Below are positions 1 through 6,936 of a DNA stretch of 40,080 nt, one piece after another; within the stretch, counting starts at the first letter, position 1; each line of letters starts with the position of its first letter. Source of the DNA: Embleya sp040605455 (GTDB lineage: Bacteria; Actinomycetota; Actinomycetes; Streptomycetales; Streptomycetaceae); the NCBI RefSeq assembly GCF_040605455.1, contig NZ_JBEXCV010000076.1:1-40080 (forward strand), in the 5' to 3' direction. A model generated the notes under the pieces. The model made no database searches. It worked only from the letters and a program-made list of their open reading frames with translations, and was not told the DNA's origin. The translations under genes and the position numbers were made by a program.

Positions 1-78
1 ACTTGGCCTCAAGCGCCGGCCGGGCTACTTGGCCTCAAGCGCCGGCCGGGCTACTTGGCCTCAAGCGCCGGCCGGGCT
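1..78. repeat. three tandem 26-bp direct repeats
   Basis: Three exact head-to-tail copies of a 26-bp unit occupy 1-26, 27-52 and 53-78, with no spacers. The array may continue to the left of the window. The reverse strand of the unit carries the core GGCGCTTGAGG, which resembles a short dispersed intergenic sequence I remember from Streptomyces genomes; that resemblance is from memory. The unit length is not a multiple of three, so the repeat is unlikely to be coding. The stretch from 79 to 196 is GC-rich and shows only a purine-rich ribosome binding site just before the gene at 197. Confidence 0.85.
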
Positions 79-196
79 GATTTTGGCTTCGGCGGTGGGT
101 GGGCTGGGTTGGGTTTGCTCGGTCGGGGTTTCGGCGGGGGGTTCGGTGCTGTTCTAGGGTGGGCGTGCCGTTGGGGCGTTACGCCGAGGGGGGAAT

Positions 197-598
197 GTGG
201 CCTACGGCTATCCGGGGGCTCCCGGTGGCGGTGAGGAACGTTCGGATCGGACCCGGGAGTGGAACGCGCCGGCCCGGCCGTTCGGGCACGCCATGCCTTA
301 CGGGCCGCCGACCACGCCACCGCCCGCCGGTCCGCCGCCCGGCCCACCGGACAACTACCTCGCGTGGGCGGTCGTGGCGACCGTCTTCTGCTGCTTCCTC
401 GCGGGCGTGCCCGCGCTGCTCGCGGCGACCAGCGTCAACGAGCGCTGGCATCGCGGCGACGTGGCCGGTGCCCGGCTCGCCTCGCTGCGGGCTCGCAACT
501 GGACCATCGGTACCGTTCTGCTGGGCGTGATCTTCTGGACCACCTGGATGGTCGGCGTCTTCCTCCTCGGCTGGAAAGACACGCTGGGTGACCTCTGA
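197..598 (+). CDS. CD225/dispanin-type small membrane protein
   Basis: This 133-residue protein has a Gly/Pro/Tyr-rich N-terminal half (residues 1-52) and two hydrophobic segments at about 54-78 and 102-124. The first segment contains CCFLAGVPAL, followed by a polar loop with NERWHRGD, then the second segment after RARNW. This layout matches bacterial CD225 (interferon-induced transmembrane-like) proteins, which are common in actinomycetes and of mostly unknown function. The proline-rich N-terminus is probably cytoplasmic. The start is GTG, chosen because a GAGGGGGGA ribosome binding site lies just upstream and the next in-frame start would remove part of the proline-rich region. It precedes a DUF2752 gene by 28 bp and may be cotranscribed with it. 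Family call is fairly confident; the role is unknown. Confidence 0.75.
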   Translation: MAYGYPGAPGGGEERSDRTREWNAPARPFGHAMPYGPPTTPPPAGPPPGPPDNYLAWAVVATVFCCFLAGVPALLAATSVNERWHRGDVAGARLASLRARNWTIGTVLLGVIFWTTWMVGVFLLGWKDTLGDL

Positions 599-626
599 CG
601 GTGCTTCCCGACGGCACAATGGGCCG

Positions 627-1058
627 ATGACCACCCCGGCCCGCCCCGCGTCCGGCACCGGCTTCCGGCTGCGCAATCTCGGTCTGCCCGCCGCGAGCCT
701 GGCCCTGCTCGCCGCCGCGACCGCCTATGTGGGACTGGTCGATCCGCGCGAGAGCGGCCACTATCCGCCGTGCCCCTACCTGGTGGTGACCGGCCTGCCC
801 TGTCCCGGCTGCGGCGGGTTGCGCTGTGTGCACGCGCTCACTCATCTCGACCTGTCCGCCGCGCTCGGCTACAACGCGCTAGCGGTCGTGCTGTTCCCGC
901 TGATCGGCCTGTTGTGGCTGCGCTGGGCGGTGCGAACCGCGCGCGGCGAGCCGCGCCGGGGGCTGGCCGACCCCCGCGCGCTGTGGGGTCTGCTCGCGGT
1001 GGTGGTGCTCTTCTGGATCGTCCGCGACCTGCCGCTCGGTGCACCTCTCGCGCCCTGA
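627..1058 (+). CDS. DUF2752 family membrane protein
   Basis: This 143-residue protein has three likely membrane segments (about residues 17-34, 76-98 and 116-134) and the DUF2752 hallmark, a Cys-rich loop reading PPCPYLVVTGLPCPGCGG followed by Leu/Arg/Cys and an Ala-Leu-His-Leu-Asp-like turn. DUF2752 proteins are small integral membrane proteins of unknown function, often near tryptophan genes in streptomycetes. I chose the ATG at 627. An in-frame GTG at 588 would add 13 residues and overlap the previous gene by 11 bp, so the start is not certain. A hairpin directly after the stop separates it from trpC, which has its own promoter-like sequence, so it is probably not translated with the trp genes. 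Confidence 0.75.
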   Translation: MTTPARPASGTGFRLRNLGLPAASLALLAAATAYVGLVDPRESGHYPPCPYLVVTGLPCPGCGGLRCVHALTHLDLSAALGYNALAVVLFPLIGLLWLRWAVRTARGEPRRGLADPRALWGLLAVVVLFWIVRDLPLGAPLAP

Positions 1059-1068
1059 CGCACAGTGA

Positions 1069-1090
1069 CGGCCGGCGACTTCGCCGGCCG
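1069..1090 (+). terminator. hairpin after DUF2752 gene
   Basis: A perfect 9-bp GC stem (1069-1077 with 1082-1090) closes a 4-nt loop eleven bases after the stop codon. There is no T-tract, as is usual for actinomycete terminators. It would insulate the membrane protein genes from trpC. Confidence 0.55.
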
Positions 1091-1154
1091 GACCGTGCGC
1101 ACGAACCCACCGTGCGACGCCGTATGCTGCCCCCACCTCTTCGGCGGTGCGGTG

Positions 1155-1184
1155 TGGACGGGTCTGTTCGAATCGGCCTATACC
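1155..1184 (+). promoter_or_regulatory. putative trpC promoter
   Basis: TGGACG (1155-1160) and TATACC (1179-1184) are spaced by 18 bp and resemble a vegetative sigma (HrdB-type) promoter about 50 bp before trpC. No Trp-rich leader peptide or obvious attenuator is seen between it and the start codon. Confidence 0.45.
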
Positions 1185-1235
1185 ATCGAAGAGCCGGGGG
1201 AGCAGGTTCTCCGGACAAACGAGGGGATGTAGGGC

Positions 1236-2045
1236 GTGACGGTTCTCGACGAGATCATCGACGGTGTCAACGCCGACCTCGCCGAACGACAGGCCCGCGT
1301 ATCCCTTGACGAGATCAAGGAACTCGCGGTCCAGGCGCCGGCGCCCCGCGACGCGGAGAGCATCCTGCGCGGCGACGGCATCGCCGTCATCGCCGAGGTC
1401 AAGCGCTCCAGCCCCTCCAAGGGCGCGCTCGCCGCGATCGCCGACCCGGCCGGCCTGGCCGCCGACTACGAGTCCGGCGGCGCCTCGGTGATCAGCGTGC
1501 TCACCGAGCAGCGTCGATTCGGCGGCTCGCTCGACGACCTCGACGCCGTCCGCGCCGCCGTCGACATCCCGGTCCTGCGCAAGGACTTCATGGTGACGAG
1601 CTACCAGCTGTGGGAGGCCCGCGCCCACGGCGCGGACGTGGCCCTGCTGATCGTCGCCGCCCTGGAGCAGAACGCGCTGATCTCGCTGATCGAGCGGTCC
1701 CGTTCGATCGGTCTCACCACGATCGTGGAGGTTCACGACGAGGAGGAGACCGCCCGTGCGCTCGACGCCGGAGCCACCGTGATCGGTGTCAACGCGCGCA
1801 ACCTGAAGACCCTCGAGGTGGACCGCAACAACTTCGCCCGGATCGCCCCGCTGATCCCGGACTCGTGCGTGCGCATCGCCGAATCCGGCGTGCGCGGTCC
1901 GCACGACCTGATCGCGTACGCCAACAACGGCGCCGACGCCGTCCTGGTGGGCGAGTCCCTGGTCACCGGTCGCGACCCGCGCAGCTCGGTCGCCGACTTG
2001 GTCGCCGCAGGCGCCCACCCGGCGATCCGGCACGGGCGCGGCTGA
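1236..2045 (+). CDS. trpC: indole-3-glycerol phosphate synthase
   Basis: This 269-residue TIM-barrel enzyme converts carboxyphenylamino-deoxyribulose phosphate to indole-3-glycerol phosphate in tryptophan synthesis. Family motifs are present in order: VIAEVKRSSPSKG (residues 51-63, with Glu54 and Lys56), PVLRKDFMV (Lys116), the VEVHDEEE strand, IGVNARNL, IAESGV and DAVLVGESLV near the C-terminus that binds phosphate. The length is normal. The start is GTG with GAGGGG about ten bases upstream. It is the first gene of trpC-trpM-trpB-trpA and is separated from trpM by 14 bp. trpE, trpD and trpF are not in the window, so the pathway is split across the chromosome as in streptomycetes. Confidence 0.97.
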   Translation: MTVLDEIIDGVNADLAERQARVSLDEIKELAVQAPAPRDAESILRGDGIAVIAEVKRSSPSKGALAAIADPAGLAADYESGGASVISVLTEQRRFGGSLDDLDAVRAAVDIPVLRKDFMVTSYQLWEARAHGADVALLIVAALEQNALISLIERSRSIGLTTIVEVHDEEETARALDAGATVIGVNARNLKTLEVDRNNFARIAPLIPDSCVRIAESGVRGPHDLIAYANNGADAVLVGESLVTGRDPRSSVADLVAAGAHPAIRHGRG

Positions 2046-2059
2046 GGACGCGAGCGGCG

Positions 2060-2209
2060 ATGAGCATGGACCCGCGACTGGCCAGGGGCTGCAAGCCCCG
2101 TGGCTGCCGCGCGCCCGCCCGCCGGGCCCGGGGGCGCCGGGTGCGCTACGTGATCGGCTGCGAGCCCGGCCAGGTGCCGGGCAGCCGATGGCGCCGACAC
2201 GTTTCCTGA
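2060..2209 (+). CDS. trpM: TrpM-like small basic protein
   Basis: This is a 49-residue, strongly basic protein (about 13 Arg) with cysteines at 11, 16 and 34 and the stretch LARGCKPRGCRAPARR. Its sequence and position between trpC and trpB match the small gene called trpX or trpM in Streptomyces coelicolor, reported to modulate tryptophan biosynthesis and differentiation. The start is ATG, with CGAGCGG as a weak ribosome binding site, 14 bp after trpC. The cysteine and arginine pattern would fit metal or nucleic acid binding, but nothing in the sequence proves this. The gene is easily missed because of its size. The identification rests on recall of the S. coelicolor protein. Confidence 0.8.
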   Translation: MSMDPRLARGCKPRGCRAPARRARGRRVRYVIGCEPGQVPGSRWRRHVS

Positions 2210-2265
2210 CCCACCCGTCAGCAACGTGCCGTCCGCACGGCATGCCACACCGACAAGGACCCAGC

Positions 2266-3486
2266 ATGTCCAGCACTGCCCAACAGCCGGACCCCGCCGG
2301 CCACTTCGGCGTCTTCGGCGGGCGTTTCCTGCCCGAGGCGCTGATCGCCGCCCTCGACGAACTGACCGCCGCCTACGAGAAGGCCAAGGGCGATCCGCAG
2401 TTCCAGGCCGAGTTCGCCGGCCTGCTGCGCGACTACGCCGGGCGCCCGAGCATCATCACCGAGGCGCCCCGCTTCGCCGAACACGCCGGCGGCGCGCGGA
2501 TCATCCTCAAGCGCGAGGATCTCAACCACACCGGCTCGCACAAGATCAACAACGTGCTCGGCCAGGCCATCCTGACCAAGCGCATGGGCAAGACCCGGGT
2601 GATCGCGGAGACCGGCGCCGGCCAGCACGGCGTGGCCACCGCGACCGCGTGCGCGCTGCTCGGCCTCGACTGCGTCATCTACATGGGCGAACTCGACACC
2701 CAGCGCCAGGCGCTGAACGTGGCCCGGATGCGCGTTCTGGGCGCCGAGGTGATCCCGGTGGCGATCGGCTCGCGCACCCTCAAGGACGCGATCAACGAGG
2801 CGTTGCGCGACTGGGTCGCCAACGTCGACAACACCCACTACCTGCTCGGCACCGCGGCCGGCGCGCACCCCTTCCCGGCGATGGTCCGCGACTTCGTCAA
2901 GGTCATCTCCGTGGAGGCCCGGCAGCAGGTGCTCGACCTGACCGGCCGACTGCCGGACGCGGTCTGCGCGTGCGTGGGCGGCGGCTCGAACGCGATCGGC
3001 GCCTTCCACGCGTTCATCCCGGACGAGGGCGTGCGGCTGTACGGCTTCGAGGCGGGCGGCGACGGCGTGGAGACCGGGCGGCATGCCGCCTCGATCACCG
3101 GCGGCTCGATCGGCGTCCTGCACGGCGCCCGCACCTACCTGCTCCAGGACGAATACGGGCAGACCATGGAGTCGCACTCGATCTCGGCCGGCCTGGACTA
3201 CCCGGCGGTCGGGCCCGAGCACGCGTGGCTGCACCAGACCGGCCGGGCAATCTACCGGCCGATCGATGACGCCCCCGCGATGGAGGCGTTCCGGCTGCTG
3301 TGCCGCACCGAGGGCATCATCCCGGCGATCGAATCGGCGCACGCCCTGGCCGGCGCGATCGAGGTCGGGCGCGAGCTCGGCCCGGACGCGACCATCCTGG
3401 TGAACCTCTCCGGGCGCGGTGACAAGGACATGCACACCGCCGCCCAGTACTTCGATCTCCTCGACGCGGAAGCGGAGCAGTCGTGA
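2266..3486 (+). CDS. trpB: tryptophan synthase beta chain
   Basis: This 406-residue PLP enzyme condenses indole with serine to make tryptophan. The PLP lysine is Lys93 in HTGSHKINN, the catalytic glutamate is in AETGAGQHG (Glu115), and the phosphate-binding loop is VGGGSNAIG (about 237-245). The N-terminus GHFGVFGGRFLPE is typical of TrpB1, the form that works with TrpA. The ATG at 2266 was chosen over an upstream in-frame ATG at 2188 because it has an AAGGA ribosome binding site at good spacing and because the upstream start would overlap trpM. The trpA start overlaps the stop codon, which implies translational coupling for the alpha2-beta2 complex. Confidence 0.98.
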   Translation: MSSTAQQPDPAGHFGVFGGRFLPEALIAALDELTAAYEKAKGDPQFQAEFAGLLRDYAGRPSIITEAPRFAEHAGGARIILKREDLNHTGSHKINNVLGQAILTKRMGKTRVIAETGAGQHGVATATACALLGLDCVIYMGELDTQRQALNVARMRVLGAEVIPVAIGSRTLKDAINEALRDWVANVDNTHYLLGTAAGAHPFPAMVRDFVKVISVEARQQVLDLTGRLPDAVCACVGGGSNAIGAFHAFIPDEGVRLYGFEAGGDGVETGRHAASITGGSIGVLHGARTYLLQDEYGQTMESHSISAGLDYPAVGPEHAWLHQTGRAIYRPIDDAPAMEAFRLLCRTEGIIPAIESAHALAGAIEVGRELGPDATILVNLSGRGDKDMHTAAQYFDLLDAEAEQS

Positions 3487-4298
3487 CCGGCACCGGCACC
3501 ACCACCAGGCTGACCGAGGTGCTGGCCGCCGCCCGCGCCGAGAACCGCGCCGCGCTGGTCGGCTACCTCCCGGCGGGCTACCCCTCCGCCGAGGGCTCCG
3601 CCGCCGCGATGCGGGCGATGGTCGAGGGAGGGTGCGACATCATCGAGGTCGGCCTGCCTTACAGCGACCCGCAGATGGACGGCCCCGTCATCCAGCGCGC
3701 CGTCGAACACGCGCTCGCGCACGGCACCAACACCCACCACGTGATCGACAACGTGCGGGCCGTCGCCGAGACCGGCGCCGCGACGCTGGTGATGTCGTAC
3801 TGGAACCCGATCGAGCGCTACGGCGTCGAGCGGTTCGCGAGCGAACTGGCCGCGGCCGGCGGCAGCGGGGTGATCACCCCCGACCTGATCCCGGACGAGG
3901 CGCACGACTGGATCGCCGCCACCGATCGGCACCACCTGGACCGGATCTTCCTGGTCGCGCTGTCCTCCTCGGACGAACGCATCGCGTACACCACCCGCCA
4001 CTGCGGCGGCTTCGTGTACGCCGCGTCCGTCATGGGCGTCACCGGAGCCCGGGCCTCGGTGAGCTCCGTGGCCGGCGACCTGGTCGCGCGTACCCGCAAG
4101 ACCACCGACCTGCCGGTCTGCGTCGGTCTGGGTGTCTCCACCGCCGCCCAGGCGGCCGAGGTCGCCGCCTATGCCGACGGCGTCATCGTCGGCTCCGCAT
4201 TCGTGCGCGCCCTACTGGACGCGCCGAACGAACAGGCCGGCCTGGACGCCGTCCGAGCCCTGGCCGCGGACCTCGCCGAGGGTGTCCGCAAGCGCTGA
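3483..4298 (+). CDS. trpA: tryptophan synthase alpha chain
   Basis: This 271-residue TIM-barrel subunit cleaves indole-3-glycerol phosphate to indole, which is channelled to TrpB. The signature IIEVGLPYSDPQMDGP contains both catalytic acids, Glu55 and Asp66, equivalent to Glu49 and Asp60 of the Salmonella enzyme. The phosphate-binding region DGVIVGSAFV is near residues 230-239. The GTG start overlaps the trpB stop by 4 bp (GTGA), so the two are almost certainly coupled. A GC hairpin lies 60 bp downstream and probably ends the trp operon. Confidence 0.97.
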   Translation: MTGTGTTTRLTEVLAAARAENRAALVGYLPAGYPSAEGSAAAMRAMVEGGCDIIEVGLPYSDPQMDGPVIQRAVEHALAHGTNTHHVIDNVRAVAETGAATLVMSYWNPIERYGVERFASELAAAGGSGVITPDLIPDEAHDWIAATDRHHLDRIFLVALSSSDERIAYTTRHCGGFVYAASVMGVTGARASVSSVAGDLVARTRKTTDLPVCVGLGVSTAAQAAEVAAYADGVIVGSAFVRALLDAPNEQAGLDAVRALAADLAEGVRKR

Positions 4299-4358
4299 TG
4301 CCCGCGGAAAGCCGTCATCCCGTGTAAAAACGCGTCAAAATGTACATCGGCTCACCAG

Positions 4359-4387
4359 CGGCCGCCGCAGCACTCCCGCGGCGGCCG
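4359..4387 (+). terminator. trp operon terminator hairpin
   Basis: A perfect 10-bp stem (4359-4368 with 4378-4387) around a 9-nt loop lies between trpA and the DsbA-like gene. No T-tract follows. It marks the probable end of the trp transcript. Confidence 0.65.
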
Positions 4388-4436
4388 TTGGCATGTCCGC
4401 GTCATCCCGTACCGACCCCCATCGGAGGAACCTGCG

Positions 4437-5249
4437 TTGAGCGCCAAACCCGGGACCAACCGAACATCCGTCATCCTGGCCGTCGTCGGCGTGCTCGTGG
4501 TCGCCGTGCTGGCCGCCGTCCTGGGCGTCGTGTTCACCATCGGCCACGACGACAAGGACGACGACTCCGGCGACGCGAAGGGGTCGAAGGCGGCCAAGAC
4601 CGCCATCCGCGAGATCGACCCGGCCACGCTGCCCGCCGCCGTCCAGGCCGACGGCACGATCCGGGTCGGCAGTCCCTCGGCGCCGGTCACGGTCACCGTT
4701 TTCGAGGACTTCCGCTGCCCGTTCTGCAAGCGCTTCGAGACCGGCTTCGGCCCGCTCCTGGCGGACTACGCCGACGCCGGAAAGATCAGGGTCGACTACT
4801 ACATCGCCTCTTTCCTGGACGGCAAGCTCGGTGGTACCGGCTCGGTCAAGGCGGCGAACGCCGCGCGCTGCTCGGTGGACGCGGGCAAGTTCGCCGCCTA
4901 CCACGCGGTGCTGTTCAAGAACCAGCCCGAGGAGTCCGAGGACGGCTACACCGCGGCCCGGCTGCTCGACCTGGCCGGTCAGGTCCCGGGCCTGCGCGGC
5001 GAGGCGTTCGACGCGTGCGTGAACACCGACGCCAACGCCGAGTGGGTGACCGCCGCCGAGAGCGCGTTCGAAAGCTCCGGAGTCTCCGCCACCCCCGGCA
5101 TCGCGGTGGACGGAAAAATTCTGGACGGTGGGAACTCGGCCATGCGTTCGCCCGACAACCTTCGTGAACTGCTCGACCAGCGCCTGGAGAACCCCGGGAG
5201 TGGTAAGGCGGCTCTCGGACAGGAACCTCAGGCGCCTTCCGCCGGTTAG
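4437..5249 (+). CDS. membrane-anchored DsbA-like thioredoxin protein 1
   Basis: This 270-residue protein has a short basic N-terminus, one membrane segment (about 11-35), an Asp/Lys-rich linker, and a DsbA-type thioredoxin fold outside the membrane. The active site is FRCPFCKRF with Cys94 and Cys97, and a second cysteine pair (in AARCSVDAG and FDACVN) is in the helical insert. The cis-proline loop is SATPGIAVDG. These proteins exchange disulfides in exported proteins. The start is TTG, supported by GGAGGAA at ideal spacing. It shares architecture, and the segment YIASFLDGKLGG, with the protein at 6011, from which it is separated by a MauE/DoxX-like gene. Whether it mainly oxidises or reduces its targets cannot be read from sequence. 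Confidence 0.9.
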   Translation: MSAKPGTNRTSVILAVVGVLVVAVLAAVLGVVFTIGHDDKDDDSGDAKGSKAAKTAIREIDPATLPAAVQADGTIRVGSPSAPVTVTVFEDFRCPFCKRFETGFGPLLADYADAGKIRVDYYIASFLDGKLGGTGSVKAANAARCSVDAGKFAAYHAVLFKNQPEESEDGYTAARLLDLAGQVPGLRGEAFDACVNTDANAEWVTAAESAFESSGVSATPGIAVDGKILDGGNSAMRSPDNLRELLDQRLENPGSGKAALGQEPQAPSAG

Positions 5250-5261
5250 ACAGGACATGTG

Positions 5262-5293
5262 CCGGTCCGGGGTGCGGGGGACCACCGGACCGG
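5262..5293 (+). terminator. hairpin between DsbA-like and MauE-like genes
   Basis: A perfect 9-bp stem (5262-5270 with 5285-5293) encloses a 14-nt loop shortly after the DsbA-like stop. It may end or attenuate transcription before the MauE-like gene, 73 bp further on. Confidence 0.5.
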
Positions 5294-5366
5294 GGTCCTT
5301 GCACCTCACCCGTCGTGACGGAGGTCAGACCTTGGAAGGCAAGACGATCGAGCCGGTGGCCCAGCG

Positions 5367-5930
5367 GTGACCGCGACGGCCACCCCCAACGGCACCGCAT
5401 CCGCCGGGGCGCTCGCGAGCCTGCGCAAGGTCGCCCCCTGGATCGGCCTCGCCGCCCGACTGGGCCTGGCCTTCGTCTGGGCGTACGCCGGCTGGGAGAA
5501 GGCGCTCGACCCCGACCAGGCCGCGTACGCGGTCCGAGGCTATGACGTGCTGCCCGACAACCTTGTCGAGCCGGTCGGCTACGCCCTGCCCTACCTGGAA
5601 CTGGGCCTGGCCCTGCTCCTGGTGGTCGGGATCGGGACCCGACTGGTCGCGTCCTTGTCCGCGCTGCTCCTGCTCGTGTTCATCGCGGGCATCGCCCAGG
5701 CCTGGGCGCGCGGTCTGGCGATCGACTGCGGCTGCTTCGGCGGCGGCGGTCCGGTCGAGCCGGACAAGACCGCCTACCTCGAGGAGATCCTGCGGGACTG
5801 CGGCTTCATGCTGCTCGCGATCTGGCTGATCGTCTTCCCGCGAACCCGCCTGTCCGCGGACGCGTGGCTCTTCCCCGAGGAGCCGCCGCACGACCGGGAC
5901 GAGGACGACGAGGCGGACGACGAGGACTAG
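5367..5930 (+). CDS. MauE/DoxX-like redox-associated membrane protein
   Basis: This 187-residue protein has four predicted membrane helices (about 22-42, 68-90, 93-114 and 142-160) and an N-terminal segment with FVWAYAGWEKALDP, typical of the DoxX/MauE superfamily. The motif DCGCFGGGGP (Cys121 and Cys123) after helix 3 and Cys145 are candidate redox cysteines; MauE-type proteins are thought to pass reducing or oxidising equivalents to periplasmic thiol proteins. The C-terminus is strongly acidic (Asp/Glu-rich from about residue 171). It lies between two DsbA-like genes, which suggests it is their membrane redox partner, as DsbB or VKOR is elsewhere. The GTG start is the best available but lacks a strong ribosome binding site. 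Confidence 0.85.
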   Translation: MTATATPNGTASAGALASLRKVAPWIGLAARLGLAFVWAYAGWEKALDPDQAAYAVRGYDVLPDNLVEPVGYALPYLELGLALLLVVGIGTRLVASLSALLLLVFIAGIAQAWARGLAIDCGCFGGGGPVEPDKTAYLEEILRDCGFMLLAIWLIVFPRTRLSADAWLFPEEPPHDRDEDDEADDED

Positions 5931-6010
5931 CGGGACAACGACGCGGACGAGTACCGCGGGGACGCGAACCGTAACCCCGGAACCCGGGAACCGAAAGGCC
6001 CTGAGATCAC

Positions 6011-6823
6011 GTGAGCTCGAAGAATTCCGAAGGCAAGCGCACCGCGCGCGAGCGGATGGCCCAGGAGCGCGCGCGCCAACAGGCGCTCGACAAGCGCCGG
6101 CGCGTGATGGTCATCGCCGGTGCGGTGGTGGCAGTCCTCGCGGTGGTCGCCATCATCGGCGTGGTCGTCGGCATGTCCAAGACCAATAAAAAGAAGGGCC
6201 CCTGGAAGGACGCGCTCGCCAAGCCGTTCAGCGCCCCCGCGAACCTGTCCGCGGACGGTCTGGGCGTTTCCGTCGGCAGCAACCCGAACGCCCCCTCGTT
6301 GATCATGTACGAGGACTTCCGCTGCCCGATCTGCCACGAGGTGGAGAAGACTCTCGGCCCCACCCTGCGGCAGATGGCCGACGCCGGCACCATCAAGATC
6401 GACTACCACATCGCGTCGTTCCTGGACGGCAAGCTCGGTGGCAACGGCTCCAAGTACGCGGCCAACGCCGCCGGCTGCGCACAGAACGCGGGCAAGTTCG
6501 CGCAGTACCACGACACGCTCTTCGCGAACCAGCCGGACGAGTTGGACGACAAGTTCGCCAGTCGGGCCTACCTGCTCGACCTCGCGGGCAAGGTGGACGG
6601 CCTGCGCTCGCCGGCCTTCGACAGCTGCGTCAACGACCTGAGCGTGGCCGGTTGGGTCAACAAGGTCGAGGACGCGTTCCAGAACGCCAAGATCGGCGAC
6701 ACCCCGGTCACCGGCACGCCGACCGCGGGCATCAACGGCAAGACCATCGACCTGATCGTCAAGGGCCGCGGTCTGGCCACCCCCGAAGAGGTCCGCGCGC
6801 AGATCCTCGCTGCGATCAAGTAG
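6011..6823 (+). CDS. membrane-anchored DsbA-like thioredoxin protein 2
   Basis: This 270-residue protein has a long basic cytoplasmic N-terminus (residues 1-31, Arg/Lys/Gln-rich, probably helical), one membrane segment (about 32-54) and an extracytoplasmic DsbA-type domain. The active site is FRCPICHEV with Cys105 and Cys108; a second pair lies in AAGCAQNAG and FDSCVND, and the cis-Pro loop is TGTPTAGING. It is a clear paralogue of the protein at 4437, sharing the segment ASFLDGKLGG, but with Ile instead of Phe between the active-site cysteines and a much longer N-terminus, so the two probably differ in redox potential or partner. The start is GTG with GAAAGG upstream. A very stable hairpin follows the stop. 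Confidence 0.9.
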   Translation: MSSKNSEGKRTARERMAQERARQQALDKRRRVMVIAGAVVAVLAVVAIIGVVVGMSKTNKKKGPWKDALAKPFSAPANLSADGLGVSVGSNPNAPSLIMYEDFRCPICHEVEKTLGPTLRQMADAGTIKIDYHIASFLDGKLGGNGSKYAANAAGCAQNAGKFAQYHDTLFANQPDELDDKFASRAYLLDLAGKVDGLRSPAFDSCVNDLSVAGWVNKVEDAFQNAKIGDTPVTGTPTAGINGKTIDLIVKGRGLATPEEVRAQILAAIK

Positions 6824-6844
6824 TCACCCTCTGCTCCGCGCGGT

Positions 6845-6880
6845 ACGGGCGCGGCACCGATTCCCCGGTGCCGCGCCCGT
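6845..6880 (+). terminator. terminator before lgt
   Basis: A perfect 15-bp GC-rich stem (6845-6859 with 6866-6880) and a 6-nt loop follow the second DsbA-like gene by 21 bp. It suggests that lgt is transcribed separately. Confidence 0.75.
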
Positions 6881-6936
6881 TCGTCGATGCCCGCCGGCAC
6901 ACGTTCGCCTCCGCACCCGGTAGCGTCGTACCCGCC

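Noticed and set aside
1..78. Possible CRISPR array
   Set aside because: The copies are directly adjacent with no spacers and there are no cas genes in the window.
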